Below are positions 35,109 to 45,251 of a DNA stretch of 64,000 nt, piece after piece. Each line of letters begins with the position of its first letter. The first letter of the stretch is position 1. The position numbers were made by a program, and so were the translations under genes. The stretch is from Agarophyton chilense (lineage: Eukaryota > Rhodophyta > Florideophyceae > Gracilariales > Gracilariaceae), in NCBI GenBank assembly GCA_030374765.1, contig JARGXX010000117.1, positions 1,488,001 to 1,552,000 of the forward strand, given 5' to 3'. The notes below the pieces were generated by a model. That model did not search any database. It was given only the letters and a program-made list of their open reading frames with translations, and was not told the DNA's origin.

Positions 35109-35440
35109 TTAATCGAAACTCCCAGACCAATCTGGCAGCGGCACGTTGAAAGATGCTAACGCCCTGGTGCAAACCACTTCGAATGACTGGAGGTGGGCCA
35201 GTGATATTCCGCTGAGTGCTTGATAGAGTTCATGTTGTTGAATGCATCCCTTAAAAGTTTCATCGCTTTGCCAAAGTCCTCTGTATTTAATTCCCTGATT
35301 TCTTTCACTTGGGTCAGGAATAGTTTCTTTCTCTGAGTCAGAATCTGGAGTGGAATCGGACTCATATTCACTCAAGGCTTCACCCTTTTTGCCTCCCGGT
35401 GTGCGTTTAGGACGCCCTCTGGGTTTTTTAATCCGAGACG
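35109..35440 (-). pseudogene. Possible AT-hook protein fragment
   Basis: On the minus strand the text runs RIKKPRGRPKRTPGGKKGEA, then an acidic ESDSTPDSDSEKE stretch, then a segment of ordinary composition ending FNVPLPDWSGSFD and a stop at 35109. KKPRGRPKR is a textbook AT-hook core, RGRP flanked by basic residues, which binds the minor groove of A/T-rich DNA. There is no clear ATG for this frame, and a stop precedes the AT-hook, so it is either a downstream exon or a broken fragment. I cannot tell whether it is a host gene or part of an old element. Confidence 0.35.
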
Positions 35441-36370
35441 ATTACAACTTGTGTATCTACTTGAAAGTCCCGCTTTCGATGAACTCCCTACTATCCAGAG
35501 TATGTATTGGATCATAAATGTAAACCAAAAACCGGATACTACCAAGTGAAATGGTACTTACCAATTGAATGGTTGACAAAAAGGGGCCAGGGACAGTTAG
35601 TAAATCACAGAGGTACCCAATTAGTCTACCAGCAGAGTTCATCGCAACAAAGCGAGTTTATCGCCATTGCTTTCTAAACTATGACCACGAAGAACAGAGA
35701 GCCGGAACCGAGAAGTAAATGGGGGTATTTCAGGATCAATATCTTCGATGGTCACCAGTGTCTTTTACTAGCATCAAAACCAATCTTTCGAGAGAAAAAT
35801 GATCTGTACTCCACTCCAGCGACATGTTTACTTGAGTAAGGCTGTGTGTGCGTCCATGAAAGATGAATTTATTGAGACAGAATTATTACTCTGGTTGGCC
35901 TCCCCGTGACTTCCCTATCGCTGATTCTCCTTGAACAGGATTCATTTGTGGTCGCACGATGAGAAAATGTGCCTAAACATGAACATGAACAGAAGATGAA
36001 TCCGAATTCATTAGAGCCAATAACACTGGTGGATGGTTTGAGAATTCGGATACTACCCTGGAATATGATATCTGTTGACCAGAAAAATGAAATATTGCAA
36101 GTGCAGAAGAACTATAACTAGCGCTTGACATTAGTCCTATTGTGCTTGGTACAAAATTTTGTGGCAGTGATTTTGAGTCATTTGGATGTATCCGTGTTGC
36201 ACCAATGTTCTAGGTTTTTAGCATTCAAAGTTTTCCATAAAGGATACAGACTGACCGCGATACATACAAATAGTCGGGATAGCCCGCCATAATAAAGAGC
36301 ATACGAGAAGAGCCTTGCTAATCTTTTCTCTCTTTTATTATTCCTAGTCGGCTTTCGCTTTTCCCGTGAG

Positions 36371-36730
36371 TTGCCAGAAGAGGCAAAAACAAGGGCACAC
36401 AAGCCAGCTAGGAAAGATAAGAGCTCAGGGCAAACGAAGCCAAAGCCTACGAAGGCAAATCTGGAGACGCACAAGCGAGTGAACAAAGGGAAGAGCTGGA
36501 GGCGAGGGCAGGGCGAGATAAAGAATGATAATTCCGAAAACGCACAAGCAAGCTGGATGAAACGAGGACTAAATGTAAACGAAGCGGTAGCCGAGGAAGA
36601 AAAAAACCGAAGCGCTCAATCGAGCCTTAGAAAGTGAGAGCTAAAGGCGAATGAAATGGGAACCAAGGAAGGCAGAGCCTGAGGCGCACAAGCAAGCCAA
36701 AGGGAGGCAAAACCACGGGGCAAACGAGAC
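36371..36730 (+). repeat. Degenerate purine-rich repeat with GCACAAGC(A/G)AG core
   Basis: The core recurs about every 65-120 bases: GGGCACACAAGCCAGC near 36.39 kb, GACGCACAAGCGAGTG near 36.47 kb, AACGCACAAGCAAGCT near 36.54 kb and GGCGCACAAGCAAGCC near 36.69 kb. Lys/Glu/Ala-rich frames across it are by-products of the repeat. It lies about 350-700 bp left of element C. Confidence 0.55.
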
Positions 36731-37096
36731 TCGAGCCGAGTAAGGCAAAGTCGGTCTAAGTGCAGGGCGGGCAGATCCAGGCGATTGCTACTGTTGGCGC
36801 CATCATTGGTGTGACGCTGTCGGCTTGAAGTTACAGTAAGCTTTCGCGTAATGAAGCCTTTTCCGTTACTGAACTGCCCAGATAGATGAAATGGGATATA
36901 TAATATTTTGAAATAAACTTCTTAAACTTCTTAAACTTCTTAAACCAACGCAACCAAAGACTTATGTCAATAGTCACAAGGGGTCAAACACCCTGGCTTC
37001 CGTTCAGACACTCCGGATGTGTAAGGATTTCTTCAACCTTCGCACTTCTGTGTCATCCAGAACCAGGTGTGTATAATCCCTACAAGGCTTCCTCAG

Positions 37097-37763
37097 TGGA
37101 GTATTCTACTATGTCGGGGAATCCGATAGGTTGATTTTTCGCGAAGTCGCGGTTGAAACTCATAAGTGAGTGATATCGTCAGCATTGTGATATGAAACGG
37201 CATCCCGCGTAGGATGCCTAGAGGCAGAATGTCTTAGTGGAACACGTGGCTTCATGGGTCGAGTGGCTTGCAACGGCGCATGAAGTGGCGATCCACGTTG
37301 CTGGCTTTACTACCCTTGGTAGCTAGACGTCCATTAGGGACCGTACCCATACAGTGGTTTGGCTAAGTGGCTGACCACTGGGTATTATTTATATATTTAT
37401 TTGGGCACTCACCCTGGTACACAGTATATAGTGTACCAGAGGTGAGCGCCGACTCCACGTAAAGGAGACAACATGGGCATCATGGCTATTCTGTTCCTCG
37501 CTTAGGATTCCTTAACCGGAGATCCGGACGAGCTATAATAGATAGTCAGCCCCCAACAACTTCATGAGCCGTCTCGTACCTACGTTCCATCAACGTTTTA
37601 CAGTTGCACTGTTCACCCTCGCTGGCGAGTAGTGGCCTTACACCCCACTTCCAGCTCGCTGGTGTTGTAGCTCTACCACCCCTTTTCCTTCGCCGCAACC
37701 GACCCATCAGCAGTCCGAACGCTGTCGCAGGTGTCTGCTCTCTCCGTTAGAGCGAATACTACA
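37097..37763 (+). repeat. 5' LTR of element C
   Basis: It starts TGGAGTATTC and ends GAATACTACA. The 3' LTR has the better inverted ends TGTAGTATTC and GGATACTACA. It contains an AT-rich TATTATTTATATATTTAT box, a long hairpin directly after it and a tiny ORF beginning ATGGGCATCATGG. No relation to the A/B LTRs is visible. Confidence 0.9.
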
Positions 37764-37765
37764 AG

Positions 37766-37783
37766 TGGTCTCCAAACTTAGAA
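37766..37783 (+). promoter_or_regulatory. Primer-binding site of element C
   Basis: It lies two bases after the 5' LTR and reads TGGTCTCCAAACTTAGAA. It differs from A's site at only two of 18 positions although the LTRs are unrelated, so the three elements probably used the same primer tRNA. Confidence 0.75.
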
Positions 37784-37979
37784 CCACTGTGGTCAGCTGC
37801 ACTGAACAATTCGTTCCTGGAATGTGGAATCGATATCGATACTTGGAAGAAGTGGAATCACTACAGTTATTGTTTATCGAACCACCTCCGGCAATTGCGG
37901 AATTCATCGTGGTTGAACACGTGGTCGAGAAGTCGAAGACACCATTTGGTTTGCACCTGGACTCAGGCTTGGTCTAGGA

Positions 37980-40135
37980 TGCCGAAGACCCGAAGCCAGT
38001 CGAGTTCTGGTCGCCCCGGTCCTGCGAGACCACCCCCGAAACCGAGGCTCGCCTTATCTGTTGAAGCAGGAGAGCGGCTGTATCGTCAAGCGATGTCGCG
38101 CTCACGCTCGGTTAATGATGAACGAGATCTCTCGGATGTACTGGCCCCTGTGGCAGCGGCAGGCGCGCCCACCACAGAAGCTGTAGTTGACCCTGAGGTC
38201 GTAAGACCTCAAGAAGAGGATGATTTGCGCAGGGAAGTGCGTCGTCTCAAGTCTGAGTCAAGCGCTTCGCGTGTGCGCATGGTTGCGTTGGAATCGCAGA
38301 TCGCTGCTCTTATCGCTGATGTCGAAAAATTACGCAGTGCGCAACAAGCACTCGTTCGTCAAGACGATGGGAAGCAGGTCTCTACATCAGTGAAAACACT
38401 ACGTGAGGATTTGAACCATCTACTGGAGAGGTACGGGAATACGCCCGATGCGCTACCCGGCTTAACCGTGGATTTAGAGAAAGTCCTCACTCGAGTTAAC
38501 CCTCGTTTAGAACGCCTGGAGGCGGCAATTCATGCGCAGACTGCTGCTAAACCAGTCGTGCTGGAAGAGGAAGGAGCTCCTTTGAAGGAAGCTCGTTCGA
38601 AGAAGTCGAAGTCACGACGTAAGAAGCGGAAGTCCGCACGTGATTCGAGTGATGAATCGTCAAGTACGGAGGGTTTCAGTTCCAGTACTGATGATTCTGA
38701 TGATTCAGATACGTCAGATGACGACGACAGTGATGATGGTCATCGAAGGTCCTGATCTCGGAAGAAGAACACGTCTTCGTGGTTACTGAGAAAAAAAAGC
38801 TCACCTTCCAGAAGATTGAAGGTGCTCCCGTGCACGAATCTGCTTTATCGGAAGGTCCTGAATTACAGGTACTACCGTCTGAAGGTGAAGAGCAAGAAGC
38901 GGTCAGGATGCAAAACCGCGAAGTTGAAGGATCACATCAAACGATTGAAGATCGCCCTTAATGATTTAGCATTTGATGGGAAAACCCCCCTTCTCGTTAT
39001 CGAGTTTCTCACTCGATTCGTTGCCAAAGCAGACACTCTAGGGATGAGTGAAACACAGGCATTTGTGTCGTTACCACACTTCCTGAATGGTTTTGCTTTA
39101 GAGCAATATCGTTCTGTATGCGGATCATTGACAGCCGATGAAGGCGGCGTTACCTCATGGGCACAGGCGGTGCAGTATTTGCTGCGCAGTTACGCGACTT
39201 CAAACGCGATACGTCAGGCGATACTGGAGCTAAGGGATGTGATCCAAAAGCCTGAGGAGGGCGAAGCTGAGTACAGCTCAAGGCTTAACAAAGCTTCAGT
39301 CCGCTGTGGAAACCTCCACTCGACAGAGGACAAGATTACCTTGTACATCGACAGGCTGGACCCAAGCATCAAGTCGTTGGTAGCTCGATATCGAGAGAAG
39401 CATGGAAGAGTCTCCTTTTTGGAGTTAGTTCAGTTTGCGAAAGCTGAAGGAGACGCGGCCAGAGCGCGTGGTAGCCCCCGTCGTTCAGTGGCTTTTGGAA
39501 CCTCAATGGGTAAGGAGAAGATCTCCGCCAGAGTTAATTAGCGCAGCAAACTGCTACATCTGGAATCTCCAGTTGACTCACGAGATTCGTCGTTGGTACC
39601 CAAAGGGAGTGACTCGCATGAGGAGGCGGTTCATTTAATGTAATATACGGACTCTTCTGCACCTACAGTGGATCTCCCACACTCGGAGTCTCAGGACGAG
39701 GAAGCCCTAATGGCTATGGAGGGCCGTCGCCCTATGTACCGTCCCTATACGGTGCCACTACAAGGAGGTTTTAAGAACCGGAAACCCGGATGGGTGGATA
39801 CTCGCACGGCATACTGTTCACAACCTATGTTGACCAACCGTCATGACGGTTTAATATGTTATTCATGTTATGGAAAACACCATTTGAGTGCAGAATGCAC
39901 GCTTCCTGCAAATGATCTGAGTCGTATCATGACGAATTATGAAGCACTCTCAGAAGAGGAAAGGAGCCGCGTACCGGCGGGCATGTATTGGAAAGCCCAA
40001 AGTTGGTTTTCTCAGACAAAAATGCGCCGGACGGATAAGCCAGTTGCTCAGAATGCTGAAGTGTTACAACCCGGAACCACGGTAGGAAGAGGCGCCTTTG
40101 AGGCGAATCAGCCGGTGCAACCAGAAAACTAAGTG
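37980..40135 (+). pseudogene. gag region of element C
   Basis: It begins at the ATG at 37980 (MPKTRSQSSSGRPG). A Pro/Arg-rich head is followed by a coiled coil near 38.2-38.5 kb (EEDDLRREVRRLKSE), a basic KKSKSRRKKRKS stretch and a Ser/Asp-rich acidic run. The capsid-like part, near 38.95-39.5 kb, includes FVSLPHFLNGFALEQYRSV and SIKSLVARYREKHG. A CCHC zinc knuckle near 39.86 kb reads CYSCYGKHHLSAEC (CX2CX4HX4C), the nucleocapsid signature. It is a fossil with a few breaks. Confidence 0.8.
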
Positions 40136-40329
40136 AGGGAGCCCCTAGGGGGTCGGCACTAGTCGATCCCGTAGTGCTGACCAGGGAGAGCTCGCCTCCC
40201 TGCTCCCGCGCTTGGAAGCCCAAGATTCTCTTGAGGCCTTCCAAATTTCCGCCGTACGGAATCAATCCGCCGGACGGAAAGCGAGTACAGTTTGAATGTG
40301 AGTTACATCGTCCTTGGAGACGTTATACT

Positions 40330-42600
40330 TGTCCGTCAAAACGGGAAAGTTACCTCATGGTAGTGTCTGAAATAAACTATAAGGTCTACGCCGACATCGG
40401 CTCTGACAGGAATCTGTTATCTCGTCGATTGACTATCCTGGACACAGGTGCTGGTCCGAACTTTATACGGGAATCGGAGCTCGCTCCTGCTGACTTCGAC
40501 CGTATTCGATACGGTCCTTTACAGGACATCAGGGATGCCAACAAAAATGCTGTGAAGACACTGTGAACAGTTCGACTCGTGGTGCGTTTGGGACGCTTTG
40601 TAGTCCTAGTCGACTTCATCGTCTGTAAGACGTTAGCTGCACCAGTGGTACTGCGATGTGATAATTGCGACAAGTTTGTCGAAGCCATTAGCCCGCGAAG
40701 AAAACTAGTGGAACTAGATGATGTGTCAAGGGTACCAATTGTTCGCAAGCCAATGCGTCGTTGCTCAGAAGCACCTCCACTTCCACCATCCATGGAAAAC
40801 GGGAAATCCCGAGGACGTGTCTCGCCGAGGATTCGAGTAGCGAAGAGTGCCATGCTGAAGGCGCAAACTCAAACTCGGGTTCAAGTAAGAACAGAACGAC
40901 ACGGACTCGTGGTAATTCAACCGAATACTCGGATGTACGTATCCCGTGAGTTTCTAGTCTCCAATGGCATTGTTCAGGTTGGTTCTGGTAGCCCCTTTTG
41001 GATACTAGTGAGTAACTTCACCGATAACGATTATCAAATACCGAAGAATCTGGTTGTTGCAACAGCTTTCCCTCATCCTACAGTGGTGGTCCCTACTCAT
41101 ATTTCTACTGCAGAAGTATTGGGATTAACCCATGTCGGTGACACAGACGAAGAACTGCAAACTCCGTCTGGAGATCAATTGCAAACGGCAAAGGATCCAG
41201 AGAGCCTGGTCGATGAGCTAGACTTAGCACATGTGTTGGAACACTACAGAACGAAGATCAGGTCTATGCTGAAGAAGTATACATCCATGTGGAGTGGAAA
41301 ACTAGCAGAGATCTCCGCTACGGAACACCACATTGATTTGGTCCCAGGGTCACGACCCATCTCCGAACCACCCTACAGAGCGGGACCGCGAACTCGCCAA
41401 ATCGAGGAGGAGAATGTCAGCAAAATGCTGGAAGAAGGAGTGATCGAAGCAGCTCAATCTGCTCGGGCCTCACCAGTGGTGCTGGTTCCAAAACCTGATG
41501 GTTCTTTACGATTCTGTATCGATTATCGAAAACTGAACGCATTTATAGTTCGAGATACATACCCGTTGCCTCGAATGGACGAATGTATTGACATCCTAGG
41601 AGAAGCGAACGTCTTCACCACGTTGGATGCCGACTCTGGCTATGGCAGGTGCCTGTAGCGGAAGAAGACCAAGATAAAACCTGATTTGCGTGTCACGCCG
41701 GTCTCTACCGTTTCAAAAGGATGCCCTTTGGCTTAACGAATGCACCGGCTACTTTCCAGCGTACTCTGGACATCTTGCTCTAAAGATACAAGCGGAAGAC
41801 TTGTTTAGTCTATTTGGACGATGTGATCATCTTTTCCCAGGATGTGGAAAGCCATTTACTGCATGTAAAGGAGATCCTCAAAGCACTACAGAGCGCAGGT
41901 ATCACCTTGATGTTCAAGAAATGCGAATGGTTCGCTGGCACCGTCCGGTACTTAGGACATGTGATCAAACCGGGACAGCTTGCCATTAAAGAGGCACAAA
42001 CAGCGGCTCTCTGCGAAGTACAACCTCCGTCGACACAGAAGCAATTGCGTTCTTTTCTCGGCTTGTGCAACGTCTACCGACGATTCTTGCCGCGATACTC
42101 GCATATAGCGGCACCGCTCAACGCCAAGCTGCGTAAAGGACAACCAGTACAGCTGGAACAATTCAGACGAGCTGAAGCGGAAGCGTTCGACACGCTGAAG
42201 ACAAAGATTATCACAGCCCCAATCTTGGCGCTGCCCATCCCCAACCTGCCATACTCAATGGATACCGACTCTAGCGAGTACCAAGTAGGGTGTGCCCTTT
42301 TTCAAACACACCCTGATGGTGAGCGCAAACCCATTGGTTACTGGTCAAGATCGCTGAACGCAGCTGAGAAGAAGTATTCAGTTTCAGAAAAGGAATGCCT
42401 TGCAGTCGTTTGGGCTCTAACCTCATTGCGACCGTATCTCCATGGAGAACGTTTTACCGTCAACACCGATCATTCGTCTCTACGATGGTAACTGTCCATT
42501 ACCGACCCGTCTGGTCGTCTCACACGATGGCGCTTACGCCTTTCTGAATTCGATTTCGAAGTGAAGTATAAGAACGGATTGGCCACTGTCCAAGCTGTCG
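40330..42600 (+). pseudogene. pol part 1 of element C: protease, reverse transcriptase, RNase H
   Basis: The protease motif is ILDTGAGPNFIRES near 40.44 kb. Reverse transcriptase carries ASPVVLVPKPDGSLRFCIDYR, YPLPRMDECIDILGEA, FTTLDADSGY and, near 41.82 kb, DDVIIFSQDV. The connection reads LRSFLGLCNVYRRFLPRYSH. RNase H includes YSMDTDSSEYQVGCALFQ, GYWSRSLNAAEKKY, EKECLAVVWAL and NTDHSSLRW. It is a standard Ty3/gypsy enzyme order, most of it in long readable stretches. Confidence 0.9.
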
Positions 42601-42779
42601 CGCTATCGCGACTCAAAACACTGGGCGAAACCCAAGGCGAAATCGATGAAGAGATACCTTGCTTCTACATGGAGACCCATTCACCATCTTTTGAAGAAGA
42701 GGAACAAGATAACCTTGATGATTATTCGGATGCAGACCCGTTCCTTGCATTAGCAGACACTGACCCTTCAGTTCAACTC

Positions 42780-43910
42780 GAGCGAATCTCGTGCACTGAG
42801 CTCCTCAATGAGCAACACGCCGATACGTTTTGTGCGTCGATACGCTCTCGTCTTAACGGGGGGGAGGAGCTCCCCTTTTCACTCGATTCACGAGGAATAC
42901 TGTTAAGACATGTCGAAAATCATGATCAAATCGTGATTCCATACGTCTTGAAGAGTCGAGTACTCCATCTGGCACACTACAGCAGGCTGTCTGGTCATCC
43001 AGGAGGAACGAAGTTGTTCATGACTCTAAGAAGAGATTTTTACTGGCCTACTTTGGCAATGGACTGCCATGCTACAGTGAGGTTGTGTACAACATGTGCG
43101 AAGAATCGCGTGAAGCTTTAGAGGAAGTGGAAACCGATGACGTTATTCCAGGCGAAAGCGCCTTTACAATACGTCAGTATTGACATCCTAGGGGAATTGA
43201 TTTGCTCAAGGCGAGGTTATCGCTACCTATCGGTAATCACCGACCGCTTCTCGAAGCTAGTGCGGACTGTGCCGCTGAAGCGGATAACCGCAGCCGTAAT
43301 CGCACAGGCGTTTATCAAACACTCGGTCTTTATATACGGACCACCAGAAGTTCGGTTATCGGATAATGGGAAGCAGTTCATTGCGAAGTTCTTTCAGAAT
43401 GTTTGCCGCATTATGGGCATTCGAAACGTGTTTACCACGACCTATCATCCGCAATGCAACGGTCAGGTGGAGCGTTTCAACCGCACGCTGATAGCAGCAC
43501 TACGACACTACATCGCGGACCACCCGAAAGAATGGGACATGTTTACAGATACTCTGTGCTACGCGTACAATACGCAAGTGCATACCTCTACAAAGACGGC
43601 ACCGTTCGACCTCGTGCTCTCACGTAACCCTCCGGCTTTACCGGTTGCGCTCGATGACGAGACAGAATTGGACGCGCCGACCCCGGCTAAGTACCATCTG
43701 AAATGGAGGAATGACCTGAAGGCCAGAGCGGAAGAAGCCGCTAAGGAGTTATCAAAGACGCAAGCTCGCTATAAGCAAAACTATGACGCCAGAAGGCGAA
43801 GGGGAAATCCGGCAATCCGAGTAGGAGGTCACATCTTCGTGCGAATCGAAAGACCTGACAAACAGGAAGAATCTCGGCATAAGTTGTTGCCGATAGCGGC
43901 TGGACCCTAA
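42780..43910 (+). pseudogene. Integrase of element C
   Basis: The zinc-binding N-terminus has HLAHYSRLSGHPGG and CTTCAKNR (HHCC) near 42.97-43.10 kb. The catalytic core has YVSIDILGEL (first Asp), RLSDNGKQFIAKFF (second Asp) and YHPQCNGQVERFNRTL (Glu), followed by YNTQVHTSTKTAPFDL. All three catalytic acids are visible. The element as a whole is broken. Confidence 0.9.
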
Positions 43911-43914
43911 AAGT

Positions 43915-44950
43915 GGTGGACCTTAATGAAGACACAGTGGTCATCAAGACAGCTGAGGACGTTGAACGTGTATCGTGCGATCGTGTTGAAGTCGCGCCTG
44001 ACCCGCAAGTGAAAGTCCATGTATCTGGTAAAACTAAGGAGGCAAAAGCGACGGAACGTCAAGGCAAAAGCCCAAGTGACTCTGGGGAGAGTGAACCGCC
44101 ACCCATGGCTCGGGCGGAGAAGAAAGCTCCTGATCTCCCACTGCCGGCGGTTGCGTACGCCAATCAGGGACAGCTTCCTAAGTATCGGGATATGCCCCGT
44201 GTCACGCGCACACCCGTAAGTACGGAAATGGAACCTGAAAGCAGGAAAGATGTTTTGAACTTTGGTCCCAAGGACTTGGAAACGAGTGCACGCGAAAACA
44301 CACCGTTGCCGCTTCAGGCTGAACCGTCAGGTGAAGCGCCACTCGCTGTTCCGCCGATATCGGATCCCATCCCTCGTGGGCAGGAAGAAGAAGAGGTATC
44401 GCCTCCTGTCGTGGTGCAAGCCCCATCGTCCACCCAACAGCTGTCAGAATCGGATAAACCGAAGGAAGTTCATCCACGAATGGAATTGAGAAGTAGCAAG
44501 AAGTACGCTTCTATGGAACCTAGAAAACAGGATAGCTCTTTATCTGAGAAAGGATCTCAAGGAATGAGTACACTGCACCTGCGGGCAGAACGACAGTTAG
44601 TCGACGAGCGAACGCTTAGCGACGCTGAGACTGCTAACACAGAGACGCTAGGGTCAGCCCTAAGACACTTCAAACCTGCTAACAGGAGTCTCGCGCCAAT
44701 AGCGAAAGCATTGGGAAACGCCCAGGAATATGTTATGGATCGCACATGTGAACATGGCGAGCATGAAGATACTAGAGAATTACTGTATCGAGTCCGTTGG
44801 TACGGTTTTCCTCCGGAAGCGGATAAGTGGGAACCTATAGCTCATATCCCCCGTTCGCAACTCGTGCGATATCATCGACGCATGCGATTACCACTCCCCA
44901 GGGAGATCGACTCCTCGATAGTCGGGCTCATGGGCACATCCCATTTCTAA
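43915..44950 (+). pseudogene. Linker and chromodomain of element C
   Basis: After a VDLNEDTVVIKTAEDVERVS segment comes a long Pro/Glu/Ser-rich linker. The chromodomain follows near 44.73-44.88 kb: EYVMDRTCEHGEHEDTREL, LYRVRWYGFPPEADKWEP and an AHIPRSQLVRYHRR helix. The Tyr and Trp positions of the methyl-lysine cage are present. Chromodomains of this kind bias integration towards heterochromatin. Confidence 0.88.
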
Positions 44951-44964
44951 GGGTGGGCTACAAA

Positions 44965-45170
44965 GGTAGTAAAAACTCGAAAGGCGAGAAGAAAACAAGA
45001 AATCATGAACAGGAAACGTGAAGACACGCAAGCAAAGGACATTTACTGATTATCACCTAGGACAAACTCATGAAGCGAGAAGAAGGATTGAAGAACTCGA
45101 GAAGCGAGAAGAAGAAGTTAAGAACTCGAAAAGCGAGAAGAGATGAAGACTAGAAGATAAGAAGGGAACG
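44965..45170 (+). repeat. Purine-rich repeats between pol and the antisense region of C
   Basis: The unit AACTCGA(A/G)AAGCGAGAAGA occurs about three times (near 44.97, 45.10 and 45.13 kb). It contains the self-complementary core CTCG(A/G)AAAGCGAG or similar. The tract separates the chromodomain end from the end of the antisense gene region, where transcripts from the two strands would converge. Element D retains only the beginning of this stretch. Confidence 0.65.
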
Positions 45171-45251
45171 TGAAGACACGAAGTCACCGGAGTTTTATTG
45201 GTATCAAGATACCTCCGCAAGGGTGTTGACTAGGAGTCTTTTCTAGGATCA

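Larger units (their letters stand above)
34230..37096. other. Sparse region between D and C
   Basis: Reading frames are short and unrecognised except for a possible AT-hook segment near 35.1-35.44 kb and a degenerate repeat near 36.37-36.73 kb. Parts are A/T-rich (34.7-35.05 kb). I see no LTR ends or tRNA genes. It is probably older repeat-derived DNA. Confidence 0.4.

Noticed and set aside
36371-36637. Lys/Glu-rich 88-codon frame as a protein gene
   Set aside because: The frame follows a degenerate purine-rich DNA repeat, and its composition is explained by that repeat.
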